A stretch of 64,000 nucleotides of DNA from JAVSMW01 sp032027005. Its GTDB lineage: Bacteria > Bacillota > Thermincolia > Thermincolales > UBA2595. Below are positions 44,851 to 53,596 of the stretch, one piece after another. The stretch spans positions 86,853 through 150,852 of the forward strand of contig JAVSMW010000002.1 in the NCBI GenBank assembly GCA_032027005.1, in the 5' to 3' direction. The stretch's first letter is position 1; each line of letters opens with the position of its first letter. Both the position numbers and the translations under genes were made by a program. The notes below the pieces were generated by a model. The model worked only from the letters and a program-made list of their open reading frames with translations, made no database searches and was not told where the DNA came from.

Positions 44851-45045
44851 TCACATTACCGGCGGCCATATCAGGGTTAGTGAGATAGTAAACGTTACCG
44901 CCGAGATAACTGCGCCAAGTACCAGGAAAATCATCAATTTCCCAATAAAGCTCTGAATGGAGATCTTATAATAAGTCACATAGGCACTGACACTAAATCC
45001 AAAAATAATTATTAACAAAGCACCAATGATAAACAAAACTGACAT
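44851..45045 (-). CDS. Small two-helix membrane protein, paralogue 2
   Basis: 64 aa from ATG at 45045 (GGAAGGGGG upstream). Two hydrophobic helices and the C-terminal signature LIWPPV. Similar in length and plan to the neighbour at 45079-45276. Unknown family. Confidence 0.65.
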   Translation of the reverse strand: MSVLFIIGALLIIIFGFSVSAYVTYYKISIQSFIGKLMIFLVLGAVISAVTFTISLTLIWPPVM

Positions 45046-45078
45046 TACCCTTACCCCCTTCCGCATTAAGTGATCTGA

Positions 45079-45276
45079 CTACATCCTGACCGGCGGCCAG
45101 ATGATGGCAAGACAGATAATAAAAGTAATTGCAGTTGAGACCAAACTAACCAACATGAATGTGAAAATTTTCGCTATCTCGTTTTTCAGAGGGATCTTAA
45201 AAAATGCTAGATACCCGCTTAGCCCCATGCTGAATAACAGAATCAACACTGCAACCAAGGCAAATAAAACTTTCAT
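45079..45276 (-). CDS. Small two-helix membrane protein, paralogue 1
   Basis: 65 aa. LVAVLILLFSMGLSGYLAFF, then LVSLVSTAITFIICLAIIWP, ending PPVRM. Tandem duplicate of the next gene. AAAGGAGTG is the ribosome site. Perhaps accessory to the haem proteins (position only). Confidence 0.65.
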   Translation of the reverse strand: MKVLFALVAVLILLFSMGLSGYLAFFKIPLKNEIAKIFTFMLVSLVSTAITFIICLAIIWPPVRM

Positions 45277-45305
45277 TTTTTTACACTCCTTTCAATGAAT
45301 CCAGG

Positions 45306-45479
45306 TTACTTAAAATCAATTTTCGGTCGTCCGTCTTTGGCCGGTTGACCGCTTTCCGCTCCTTCCTGATCCGAAAATTCCAGGATTACAAACCTTTTAC
45401 AATGGCGGCATTTAATTAGCACGACTTTTCCTTGTAACTGACAAACAATTTTGCCACATTTGCACCTTATATTTTCCAT
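45306..45479 (-). CDS. Com-like zinc-finger protein 1
   Basis: 57 aa, ATG at 45479 behind a run of eight G. IRCKCGKIVCQ then IKCRHCKRFVIL matches the two-knuckle layout of the phage Mu Com protein, a small RNA-binding translational regulator. An acidic, hydrophilic tail follows. No other phage genes nearby. Confidence 0.7.
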   Translation of the reverse strand: MENIRCKCGKIVCQLQGKVVLIKCRHCKRFVILEFSDQEGAESGQPAKDGRPKIDFK

Positions 45480-45510
45480 AGTTCCCCCCCCTTGTAGATT
45501 AATATAAAAA

Positions 45511-45556
45511 GCCAGCTCTTTAAGCTGGCCTCTGGACTAAAATGTCTCTGGACTTC
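45511..45556 (-). promoter_or_regulatory. Repeated hairpin T2 in the leader of Com-like gene 1
   Basis: GTCCAGAGACAT...AGTCCAGAG then GCCAGC..GCTGGC and TTTTTAT, 32 nt before the ATG. As a terminator ahead of a gene it could attenuate expression. Confidence 0.6.
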
Positions 45557-45613
45557 TGCTGAAATATCAGCAATAATAAGTCTCCGGAACTCCGATTTTA
45601 TTTAATTAAATAA

Positions 45614-45659
45614 GGCCAGCATTTTCATGCTGGCCTCTGGACTCTCAGTCTCCGGGCTT
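45614..45659 (-). terminator. Repeated hairpin T3 after Com-like gene 2
   Basis: GCCCGGAGACT...AGTCCAGAG then GGCCAGC..GCTGGCC and TTATTT, directly after the stop codon. Confidence 0.65.
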
Positions 45660-45661
45660 TC

Positions 45662-45865
45662 TTACGAATGTTTTCCGTAACTATGGATGTGCCCATGTAT
45701 GTGTGGTGGCACTCTATTTGCAAAGTGTGAAAAGGCTGATGTGATATGCTGACTGCTGTCTTTTTTGATAAACATATATCTTTTACAGTGCCGACATTTG
45801 ACAACAATATACTCCTGGTCGGCCTGACAAACTATTTTACCACACTCACACCTAATATCTAACAT
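45662..45865 (-). CDS. Com-like zinc-finger protein 2
   Basis: 67 aa. IRCECGKIVCQADQEYIVVK then CRHCKRYMFIKK, close to Com-like protein 1. The C-terminus is His-rich (PPHIHGHIHSYGKHS), which may bind metal. AAGGTGATC before the ATG. Function unknown. Confidence 0.72.
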   Translation of the reverse strand: MLDIRCECGKIVCQADQEYIVVKCRHCKRYMFIKKDSSQHITSAFSHFANRVPPHIHGHIHSYGKHS

Positions 45866-46174
45866 ATGATCACCTTCCCAAGTATTTTATATTTAACCTA
45901 TTAACCCCACCTCCAAGCCTGAGATATCAGACAGCTTAAATTAGACAACAATGTCCCTGCAATAAGATCGATCTCATTATAATTTTCTTAAGTCCAAAAT
46001 TATCTTTACTCCTTGACCCCATACTTTATGAGGAAATTTATCTCACTTATCTGTGTTTTATTTCACAAATGCCGCGCAGCTTTTATGTCCTCGTTTATTG
46101 TATTCCTACGGCAAATCAAAAATCCTTCTTTTTCCCCCCTGGAAAACTCATCCTTTTTCTATCAAATCTCGACA
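45866..46174. other. Gene-free spacer before gyrA
   Basis: 309 bp, AT-rich, no supported frame and no clear terminator. It probably holds the promoter of Com-like gene 2. Confidence 0.4.
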
Positions 46175-48619
46175 TTAACCCTCTTCTTTTGCTACAACCT
46201 TTGCCAGTGCTACCACTGTATCCTTCTGATCGATCCGCATCAAAGTGACACCCTGGGTAGTCCTGCCCATTGCAGAGATGTCTTTGGCAGCCATACGGAT
46301 GATAATCCCTTCAGCAGTTATCATCATTAACTCATCATCTTCGTTGATGATCTTGATTCCAACCAAAGGCGCATTGCGTTTGGATTGTTTTATAGTCATA
46401 ATACCCTTGCCACCCCTGCTTTGACTGCGGTATTCATCAAGGGAAGTCCGCTTGCCAAAGCCGTTAGCCGTAACAACCAGTAGATATTTTCCGCTTTCCA
46501 CCAATTCCAATCCGATTAGCTGATCATGTGGGGCCAGGGTTATTCCTCTAACCCCCCGGGCAGTTCTGCCCATACTCCTGACCTGCTCTTCCGAGAACCG
46601 GATCGCCATTCCCTGTTTTGTTCCAATGATGAGTTCATCTTTGCCGGAGGTCAACTTTACAGCCATCAGTTCATCATCATCATCTAAAGTTAAAGCTATT
46701 AATCCGTCCCTCCTGGAAGAAGAGTATTCCTGCACAGGAGTCTTCTTAACCACACCATTTCTGGTCGCTGTAAACAGGTATAATTCAGAATCAAAAGACT
46801 TGACGGGAATTACAGAAGTAATTTTTTCGTCACCCATTATCTGCAGCAGATTGACAATTGCTGTGCCCTTGGCTTGTCTGCCCGCTTCCGGAATTTCATG
46901 GACTTTTAGCTTATAAACCTTACCTTTACTTGTAAAGAACAAAATATAGTGATGAGTGGTTGTAATAAAAAGATGCTCGACAAAATCTTCTTCCTTGGTA
47001 CCCATGGCTGTTACGCCCCGTCCGCCTCTTTTCTGACTGCGGTACGTGTCAAGGGTAATCCGCTTGATATAACCATGATGGGTAATAGTAATAACCATAT
47101 CTTCTTCAGCAATCAGGTCTTCGATATCCATTTTGCTGTCATCATTGGAAATTACAGTTCTTCTGTTGTCATTATATTTCTTCTTAATCTCCAGAAGCTC
47201 TTCTTTAATTATACCCAAAACCATGTGTTCGTTGGCCAGAACAGCTTTGTAATAAGCTATTTTTTCCATTAGCTGCTTGTACTCTTCCTCGAGTTTCTCA
47301 CGTTCTAAACCGGTAAGTCTCTGCAGACGCATATCCAGAATAGCCTGGGCCTGCTTTTCCGATAAACTGAACCTTTTCATTAAAGCATCCCGGGCGATGT
47401 CAACAGTTTGCGACTCCCGAATGGTCTTAATTACCGCATCAAGATTATTCAAAGCTATGCGCAAGCCTTCCACTATATGGGCTCTGGCTTCCGCTCTGTT
47501 TAACTCAAATCTGGTCCTGCGGGTAATAACATCTTTTTGGTGTTCCAGGTAATAAAAAAGAATCTCCCGCAGATTTAATACTTTTGGCTGGTTGTTGACT
47601 AAAGCCAGCATAATGACACCAAAAGTTTCCTGCATCTGCGTATGTTTATAAAGTTGATTTAAAATAACATTGGCATTTACATCACGCCTCAGTTCAATAA
47701 CAATCTGCATACCTGACCTGTCAGACTCATCACGTAGGTCTGTAATGCCGTCTATTTTTTTATCTCTGACCAATTCGGCTATTTTTTCAATTAGGCGTGC
47801 TTTATTGACCTGATAGGGAAGTTCACTAACAAGAATTCTCATTTTCCCATTAGACATTCTTTCAATACGCGCTTCGGCTCTCACTCTGATAGCACCACGG
47901 CCGGTAGTATAGGCATCCCTGATCCCCTCACGGCCCATAATAGTGCCGCCGGTGGGAAAATCCGGACCTTTAACAGCCATCATCAGTTCCTTGGGTGAAG
48001 AATCCGGATTTTCAATAAGCATAATGACACCGTCAATGACCTCGCCAATATTGTGAGGAGGTATGTTTGTGGCCATACCCACAGCAATGCCGGATGACCC
48101 GTTAATCAAAAGATTAGGAATCCTGGCCGGCAGGACTACCGGTTCCTTTAACGTATCATCAAAGTTGGGCATAAAATCAACAGTATCTTTTTCTATATCA
48201 CTTAAAAGTTCAGTAGCTATTTTTGACATCCGTGCTTCAGTATAACGCATAGCTGCTGCTGAATCTCCATCAACAGAACCAAAGTTACCATGGCCATCAA
48301 TCAAGGGGTAGCGACAGGCAAAGTTCTGGGCCATCCGTACCATTGCATCGTAAACTGCTGTATCACCATGGGGATGATACTTACCTAAAACTTCGCCCAC
48401 AATCCTGGCCGATTTTTTGTGAGGCTTGTCAGGTGTCATCCCAAGCTCGTTCATGGCATAGAGAATCCGCCTATGTACCGGCTTCAAACCATCCCTGACA
48501 TCAGGCAATGCTCGTCCAACAATTACGCTCATAGCATAATCCAAGTACGAATTTTTCATTTCATCCTTAATATTGATAGGTAATACTTTTCCTGTCCCAA
48601 AATCAACCAATTTTTTCAC
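46175..48619 (-). CDS. gyrA: DNA gyrase subunit A
   Basis: 814 aa. N-terminal RALPDVRDGLKPVHRRIL, active-site Tyr in SAAAMRYTEARM, IAVGMATNIPPHN, and C-terminal beta-pinwheel repeats with the GyrA-box QSKRGGRGV-like segment (QKRGGRGVTAMG). Makes negative supercoils with GyrB. gyrB is 13 kb away instead of adjacent. Confidence 0.98.
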   Translation of the reverse strand: MKKLVDFGTGKVLPINIKDEMKNSYLDYAMSVIVGRALPDVRDGLKPVHRRILYAMNELGMTPDKPHKKSARIVGEVLGKYHPHGDTAVYDAMVRMAQNFACRYPLIDGHGNFGSVDGDSAAAMRYTEARMSKIATELLSDIEKDTVDFMPNFDDTLKEPVVLPARIPNLLINGSSGIAVGMATNIPPHNIGEVIDGVIMLIENPDSSPKELMMAVKGPDFPTGGTIMGREGIRDAYTTGRGAIRVRAEARIERMSNGKMRILVSELPYQVNKARLIEKIAELVRDKKIDGITDLRDESDRSGMQIVIELRRDVNANVILNQLYKHTQMQETFGVIMLALVNNQPKVLNLREILFYYLEHQKDVITRRTRFELNRAEARAHIVEGLRIALNNLDAVIKTIRESQTVDIARDALMKRFSLSEKQAQAILDMRLQRLTGLEREKLEEEYKQLMEKIAYYKAVLANEHMVLGIIKEELLEIKKKYNDNRRTVISNDDSKMDIEDLIAEEDMVITITHHGYIKRITLDTYRSQKRGGRGVTAMGTKEEDFVEHLFITTTHHYILFFTSKGKVYKLKVHEIPEAGRQAKGTAIVNLLQIMGDEKITSVIPVKSFDSELYLFTATRNGVVKKTPVQEYSSSRRDGLIALTLDDDDELMAVKLTSGKDELIIGTKQGMAIRFSEEQVRSMGRTARGVRGITLAPHDQLIGLELVESGKYLLVVTANGFGKRTSLDEYRSQSRGGKGIMTIKQSKRNAPLVGIKIINEDDELMMITAEGIIIRMAAKDISAMGRTTQGVTLMRIDQKDTVVALAKVVAKEEG

Positions 48620-48755
48620 CTCTTAGTTACTCCATGGTCACTCAAAAGAAAAACATGCAAATAGAGCATGTTTAAGACATATACAGGACTTTTTTCCGTA
48701 TAAAGGTATTATATCAGAAAGTGGCCTAAGATGCAATTTTAGCTAATTTGTTTGA

Positions 48756-49898
48756 TTATTTCTTACCTTCTCGGAGGTTTTGGATAGCTGTCTTGAGCAG
48801 AGATACCGCCTTGTCCAGTTCATCTCTGGTAGTTTTTCGGCCAATACTGAACCGGATGGAGCCCATACCTATTTCTTCACTGACTCCCATCGCTTTCATA
48901 ACGCCGGACAACTGCTGCGCCCGATCAGCACAAGCCGCTCCTGTTGTTGCACAAATTTCCGGCACCTGGTCCAATATATCCGGGCCTGCTATTCCAATAA
49001 AACTCACATGCAAGGTATTTGGCAGTCTTTTGGCAGGATGTCCATTCAGCACCACTTGCCCAATTTCATTTTGCAACCTGCTAAAGAAGTAATCCCTTAA
49101 TTCCTCAAGACGTTTGATTTCTTCATTCATTTTGATTCTGGCAATCTCTGCTGCTTTTCCCAGGCCAACTAAACTGGGAACATTTTCAGTTCCGGCCCTC
49201 ATGCCAAATTCATGCCCGGAGCCATGAATAAAACTTTCAATATTTGTGCCTTTTCTAATATATAAAGCTCCGATTCCTTTGGGACCGTAGAACTTATGAC
49301 CACATAAAGTCAATAAATCTACTTTGGCTTCAGACACATTTACCGGAATTTTTCCCACTGCCTGGGAAGCATCAGTATGCAGATAAATGCCTTTTGATCT
49401 TGTCAACTGGCCAATTTCAGCAATAGGCTGGATGGTCCCGACCTCATTATTGGCGTACATAACACTAACCATTACCGTTGAATCTTTGAGTTCCCTGCTG
49501 ACATCTTCCGGTCCTACCTCTCCAAAGCTGTTACATGCGGCGTAAGAAATATCAAAACCCATTTCCTCTAAATACAGAGCCGGTTTCATAATAGCTGGAT
49601 GCTCAATTAATGATGTTATCAAATGCTTTCCTCTAGATAAATTGGCATACATTACACCTTTTAAAGCAAAGTTGTTACTTTCACTTCCCCCGGCAGTAAA
49701 TACTATTTCTTCAGGCAAAGACCCTATTAATTCTGCAACCTGCTCGCGCGCCCTGTTTACAGCTTGCTTAGCCTCTTTCCCATACCAATGGCCGCTCGAG
49801 GGGTTACCGTAAACTTTGCTAAAATACGGCATCATTGCTTCAAGTACTTCCTCATCAACAGGTGTCGTGGAATTATAATCTAAGTAAATGTAGTTCAA
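48756..49898 (-). CDS. Cysteine desulfurase (NifS/IscS class)
   Basis: 380 aa from TTG at 49898 with GGAAGGTG before it, giving the family start (M)NYIYLDYNSTTPVDEEV. PLP Lys in TLCGHKFYGPKG; the catalytic-Cys loop reads ATTGAACADRAQ. Mobilises sulfur from cysteine for Fe-S clusters or tRNA thiolation. No scaffold gene follows; gyrA lies 137 nt downstream. Confidence 0.9.
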   Translation of the reverse strand: MNYIYLDYNSTTPVDEEVLEAMMPYFSKVYGNPSSGHWYGKEAKQAVNRAREQVAELIGSLPEEIVFTAGGSESNNFALKGVMYANLSRGKHLITSLIEHPAIMKPALYLEEMGFDISYAACNSFGEVGPEDVSRELKDSTVMVSVMYANNEVGTIQPIAEIGQLTRSKGIYLHTDASQAVGKIPVNVSEAKVDLLTLCGHKFYGPKGIGALYIRKGTNIESFIHGSGHEFGMRAGTENVPSLVGLGKAAEIARIKMNEEIKRLEELRDYFFSRLQNEIGQVVLNGHPAKRLPNTLHVSFIGIAGPDILDQVPEICATTGAACADRAQQLSGVMKAMGVSEEIGMGSIRFSIGRKTTRDELDKAVSLLKTAIQNLREGKK

Positions 49899-49921
49899 TA
49901 TAATCACCTTCCTCTGATGCT

Positions 49922-49935
49922 TACTAATATTAGTA
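49922..49935. promoter_or_regulatory. Perfect palindrome before the cysteine desulfurase
   Basis: TACTAATATTAGTA, 24-37 nt before the start codon, just after a TATAAT-type -10 box supplied by the edge of the dispersed repeat. Candidate operator. Confidence 0.5.
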
Positions 49936-49940
49936 GTATT

Positions 49941-50073
49941 ATAAGTGAAACTTACTTCAGGTGGAGCTTTTTTCTCCGCCTGAAGTTTAGTTGAACTTAT
50001 CCAGGGGCTTAGCGCCACTTATCTCCCGCTTACAGAAGAGGGAGTTTTAATGGCGGTTAGCCATCGGATAAAA
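49941..50073. repeat. Dispersed repeat, copy 2 (inverted)
   Basis: Reverse complement of the 41656-41795 repeat at roughly 80-85% identity by eye, with both hairpins kept (CAGGTGGAG..CTCCGCCTG). Upstream of the cysteine desulfurase. Confidence 0.75.
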
Positions 50074-50139
50074 TCTAGTACTTTAAAGTATACCTATTTT
50101 GATATAATTTTACATTATGAATTATTTATCTGCAATATC

Positions 50140-50177
50140 AAAAACCTTAGGCACTATAGAATATTACCTAAGGTTTT
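50140..50177 (-). terminator. Terminator of the agr operon
   Basis: AAAACCTTAGG, 15-nt loop, CCTAAGGTTTTT on the minus strand, 13 nt after the agrA stop. Confidence 0.85.
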
Positions 50178-50189
50178 AAAAAAATGTCT

Positions 50190-50972
50190 CTAATCATTTG
50201 TTTGGGAATCATTTATGAAATCCATAATTTCACATATTTCCTTAACTTTTTTTCGTGAAATCAGAGCCTTTTTATTTGTTTTATCAAAATAAACTTCATA
50301 AGTCCCGGCATCCCATGGAGCAATTCTGACAACATTTTTGAGGTTAATCAAATAACTTTGGTGAGCCCTATAAAACATCTTAGGGTCCAATTTCCGTTCA
50401 ATATCAGAAAGATATCTTGGAATTTCATAATTTTTGTCATCAATGCAATGAATTGTTGATTTACGGCCATCACTCTCTACAAAAATTATATCAGTCATTT
50501 CTATAAACAACAATCCTGCTCTTGTCTTAACATTTAGCTTGTTAAATAAACGGTTAAAAGTTTCTGATTTTTCAGCATCCCTTTTGCGCCGTTCTATTTC
50601 AATCCGTATTTTTTCGATGGCCGCTTCAATTCTTTGCTCAGTATAGGGCTTTAATACATAATCACAAGATGATAATTCAAAAGCTTCGGCTGCAAAGGCG
50701 GCATGCCCCGTTATAAAAACAACTACAGGCACAATATTTTTCTCAGCAATAATTTTAATTGCTTCTACTCCATTCATTTCAGGCATTTCCACATCAACCA
50801 TAACAGCGTCAGGTTTAAGTTTTTCAGTTAGTTCGACTAATTCTTTACCATTTTCTGCTTCTCCAATAATAACCATGTCAGGATATGATTGAAGGATAGA
50901 CTTAACTAACGCCCTACAGAATATATCATCTTCGGCAATAATTAAACTTATTTTTCCGCTCGTGCTGCTCAT
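50190..50972 (-). CDS. agrA: LytTR-family response regulator (AgrA-like)
   Basis: About 260 aa from ATG at 50972 (GGAGG 10 nt before). Receiver domain with phospho-Asp in AVMVDVEMPEMNG and Lys in YVLKPYTE; a LytTR DNA-binding domain (ITDIIFVESDGRK, FYRAHQSYLINLKNV). Last gene of the agrC-B-D-A series; it responds to the kinase encoded first. Confidence 0.93.
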   Translation of the reverse strand: MSSTSGKISLIIAEDDIFCRALVKSILQSYPDMVIIGEAENGKELVELTEKLKPDAVMVDVEMPEMNGVEAIKIIAEKNIVPVVVFITGHAAFAAEAFELSSCDYVLKPYTEQRIEAAIEKIRIEIERRKRDAEKSETFNRLFNKLNVKTRAGLLFIEMTDIIFVESDGRKSTIHCIDDKNYEIPRYLSDIERKLDPKMFYRAHQSYLINLKNVVRIAPWDAGTYEVYFDKTNKKALISRKKVKEICEIMDFINDSQTND

Positions 50973-51048
50973 TATATTATTACCTCCAGTATGGGAAAGC
51001 AGAACAAGAAGGGTACTATACACCCTTCTTCATTCTAGCATAATTAAC

Positions 51049-51192
51049 TTACTTCGGGGGCTCTGGCTGGTAGGTATACGCCCAACTGAACGTTCCCGCT
51101 CCAGTATTTGAAATAACAACAAGAGCTGCTGCTGCAAATGTTGCAGCATGGTAACCGTACCTCTTCACCAGTTTTTCAATTTTCTTAAACAC
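51049..51192 (-). CDS. agrD: Cyclic autoinducer peptide precursor (AgrD-like)
   Basis: 47 aa from GTG at 51192. Amphipathic Lys-rich N-terminus (MFKKIEKLVKRYG), a small-residue helix, then SNTGAGTFSWAYT and the acidic/proline tail YQPEPPK. Alignment with clostridial AgrD places Ser (in FSWAYT) where Cys normally forms the thiolactone, so a lactone ring is predicted. It lies between agrB and agrA. Confidence 0.87.
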   Translation of the reverse strand: MFKKIEKLVKRYGYHAATFAAAALVVISNTGAGTFSWAYTYQPEPPK

Positions 51193-51208
51193 TCATACCC
51201 ACACCTTC

Positions 51209-51850
51209 CTATTTTATTTTAGCGAACAACAGGCTTTTATCAATTATAGCAATCATTCGTTGCCCAAAGGTTGTCACCATCAACAATTGCCATAACCCGC
51301 CTATTGCCGCTGATGCCAGGAATAAAGAAGAAATTTCTGTTTTTGCAATATAGAAAGTATTTAGTATAACTATGGTGTAAATAGTCATGGCACCAAAAAC
51401 CGTGCGCTTAGTTTTTTCTATTACCTCGTGTGAAGGATTTGGGTAATTTACACTGTTTCCCGGGCCGAATCTATCAACGACTACGGTAAATAATGAATAA
51501 CTAAATAAACAAAGACCCAGTAAGAAAACAAGGGGTATATTTTTGGCCAAAAAGGCACTTGTTACCGCCATTATTAAGTAACTTACAGTTGCTGTAACCA
51601 AACATCTAAGACTTGACGTACAATGTCCTCCTCCTGTTATAATCCGCAGAGGGATAATGGCTATCATCAAAAAAAGAGTCGCCAGAAACAGGTCCAAAAT
51701 ATATGCTGTCAGTAAAATACAAATAAGCTTGGTCGTTTCTCCTATGATCATTTCCAGTCCGTATGTTATTTTAGGTAATAATTCTTTTTGTCCTGTAATA
51801 CCGGTTAACTTCTCAGCCAAAGCACTTGATATTAATTTAACTGACAACAT
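51209..51850 (-). CDS. agrB: AgrB-like membrane cysteine peptidase
   Basis: 213 aa with five to six membrane segments. Catalytic pair in GGGHCTSSLRCLV (His and Cys seven residues apart, as in AgrB). It trims and cyclises AgrD. Starts 16 nt after agrC and ends 17 nt before agrD. Confidence 0.93.
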   Translation of the reverse strand: MLSVKLISSALAEKLTGITGQKELLPKITYGLEMIIGETTKLICILLTAYILDLFLATLFLMIAIIPLRIITGGGHCTSSLRCLVTATVSYLIMAVTSAFLAKNIPLVFLLGLCLFSYSLFTVVVDRFGPGNSVNYPNPSHEVIEKTKRTVFGAMTIYTIVILNTFYIAKTEISSLFLASAAIGGLWQLLMVTTFGQRMIAIIDKSLLFAKIK

Positions 51851-51865
51851 CTACTCACCGCCCAT

Positions 51866-53194
51866 TTATCTATCAGAAATTACTACTGTAAACACTGTAC
51901 CTTCTTTTTCAGTACTCTTAATATTTATGGTCCCTCCGTATGACTCTACTATTTGTTTGACAATGGCTAATCCTAATCCACTATGGTTCTCCTTTGTAGT
52001 AAAGCCACTCTTAAAAATGTCTTCTAATTTTTCTTTATCTAACACCGGTTTTAGGTTTGAAACTATAAAGGCTTGTCCTTTGGGAACCTTGGAGAATGTT
52101 ACTTTTACTTTTCTAAAGTTAACTGGATAATTTTCAACCGCATCCATGGCATTGTCGATCAAATTGCCTAAAATTTTTACCATATCTAGCGGCTTAACTC
52201 TAGTATTTAAATCTTCATCTTGGATTTGTACGTCAAAATTAATGTTACGTCCCTCTGCGACAGCCGTCTTTGCATTTAAGATAGCATTTAATACAGGATT
52301 TTTTACTTTGATGGATTCGTTGACAATATGTATTTCTTCAAGAAGATTATGAAGATACTGATCTAATTCCTTTGAATGGTTAGTCTTATACATTGAATAT
52401 ATTACCTGTACGTGGTTAACAAAATCATGCCTTTGACCTCTGACAGTAGTAAAAAGTTTATTAATATTATCAAGAAAAGCTTCATAACCTTCCAAAATAG
52501 CAGCTTGTTCCCTGGCTGCAAATATCCGCTTTATTAAAATTCCGGATATAATTAACATAGCCAATAAAGCACTGCCGGCTAACATTGTAGTAACCTGATT
52601 ATCGATAGGCCATCCTTTATAAACGGAAGCATTAATTGTAAAGGTTAATAGCCCGGCTATGGCTACTTGTCCTACCAAAAGAGAAGTTAAAATAAATTGA
52701 TTACGAGCTTCTACTGTCTTATTTTTCCATGAGACCCAGGAAATTTTTATTTTTTTCTTATAAATTAAAACAGTCAGCGAAATTATTAGGGTTAAATGTG
52801 TCCAACCTGTAACCATTCGCAAATATATGTTTTCACTAAGATATTTTGTTCCCAATCCGGTTATAAAAGAAATTAAAGGGTAAGAAATAGATTCACCAAT
52901 TATAATAATTGCAAAAGAAGTGATTATGTAAAATATAGCTTTCAATATCGAGAGTCGCAAAATTATTGCAGTAAGAACAGTGAAAAGAGGTACTTCAATA
53001 AATAACTGATCACCCATTTTGATGGGTAACCCTCTCACAAATATCGAAGATGTTGCCAACATTACTCCTAACAATAAAAGCCTGTGAATGTTTTTCTTGA
53101 TTGGATATCCGTAAAGAGTTGCGCTAAATGAAATCAGAATAATGCTTTCAGGAATTGAATAAAAAATAAGAAACCATAATGGAACTTTATCCAT
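51866..53194 (-). CDS. agrC: AgrC-like sensor histidine kinase
   Basis: 442 aa. Six to seven N-terminal membrane segments (to about 220), H-box RGQRHDFVNHVQVI, then a GHKL ATPase with NLIDNAMDAV and HSGLGLAIVKQIV. Expected to bind the autoinducer outside the cell and phosphorylate the LytTR regulator. First gene of the operon, behind a riboswitch. Confidence 0.93.
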   Translation of the reverse strand: MDKVPLWFLIFYSIPESIILISFSATLYGYPIKKNIHRLLLLGVMLATSSIFVRGLPIKMGDQLFIEVPLFTVLTAIILRLSILKAIFYIITSFAIIIIGESISYPLISFITGLGTKYLSENIYLRMVTGWTHLTLIISLTVLIYKKKIKISWVSWKNKTVEARNQFILTSLLVGQVAIAGLLTFTINASVYKGWPIDNQVTTMLAGSALLAMLIISGILIKRIFAAREQAAILEGYEAFLDNINKLFTTVRGQRHDFVNHVQVIYSMYKTNHSKELDQYLHNLLEEIHIVNESIKVKNPVLNAILNAKTAVAEGRNINFDVQIQDEDLNTRVKPLDMVKILGNLIDNAMDAVENYPVNFRKVKVTFSKVPKGQAFIVSNLKPVLDKEKLEDIFKSGFTTKENHSGLGLAIVKQIVESYGGTINIKSTEKEGTVFTVVISDR

Positions 53195-53320
53195 AATCTT
53201 CTTCCTCTTTCATCTTAATATAAAATTTGTAAAATACAAGACATCTGGGTTATAATGCAGGTTTAGCTACATAAAATGTCGTTTTAGGCGTATCCTTAGA
53301 AAATTTAACTATGTTTTATA

Positions 53321-53390
53321 TTAATTTCGATTATTTTCACTAAAACCCTACAATCTTTTATTAACAGTTTAAAAAATTTGACATTATTCG
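53321..53390 (-). promoter_or_regulatory. Shared control block A upstream of agrC
   Basis: Minus strand: CGAATAATGTCAAATTTT, 21 nt, GTAGGGTTTT, then AAAATAATCGAAATTA. The same three blocks precede the sigma-54 activator. An AgrA-box-like TTAACAGTTT (plus strand 53361-53370) lies in the spacer. Confidence 0.65.
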
Positions 53391-53403
53391 ATATTTTTCC
53401 AAT

Positions 53404-53434
53404 AAAAAACATCTGCCGACATGTGGACAGATGT
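53404..53434 (-). terminator. Expression-platform terminator of the c-di-GMP riboswitch
   Basis: ACATCTG, 12-nt loop, CAGATGT followed by TTTTTATT, 21 nt after the aptamer. Confidence 0.85.
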
Positions 53435-53454
53435 AAAATAATGATGTATATACT

Positions 53455-53548
53455 ATCCTTCGGTAGCCCGGCGGTCATGGCAGGGGGTTACCCCTGTGGT
53501 AGATCCGCAGCTTTGCGTCCCCGCCTTTCAGCGGGTTTGCCTTTTTCG
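53455..53548 (-). ncRNA. Cyclic di-GMP-I (GEMM) riboswitch upstream of the agr operon
   Basis: Minus strand pieces in order: AAAGGCAAACC, a stem CCCGC/GCGGG with GAAA tetraloop, GGGACGCAAAGC, a second helix AGGGGTAACCCCCT, and CGGGCTACCGAAGGA. These are the conserved GEMM-I elements, including the tetraloop-receptor parts. It starts 49 nt after the sigma-54 activator gene and is followed by a terminator, then by agrC. Confidence 0.92.
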
Positions 53549-53596
53549 ATAATGAATATATTTAACATTTGCTTTTCTATAAATATTTTTATTTTC

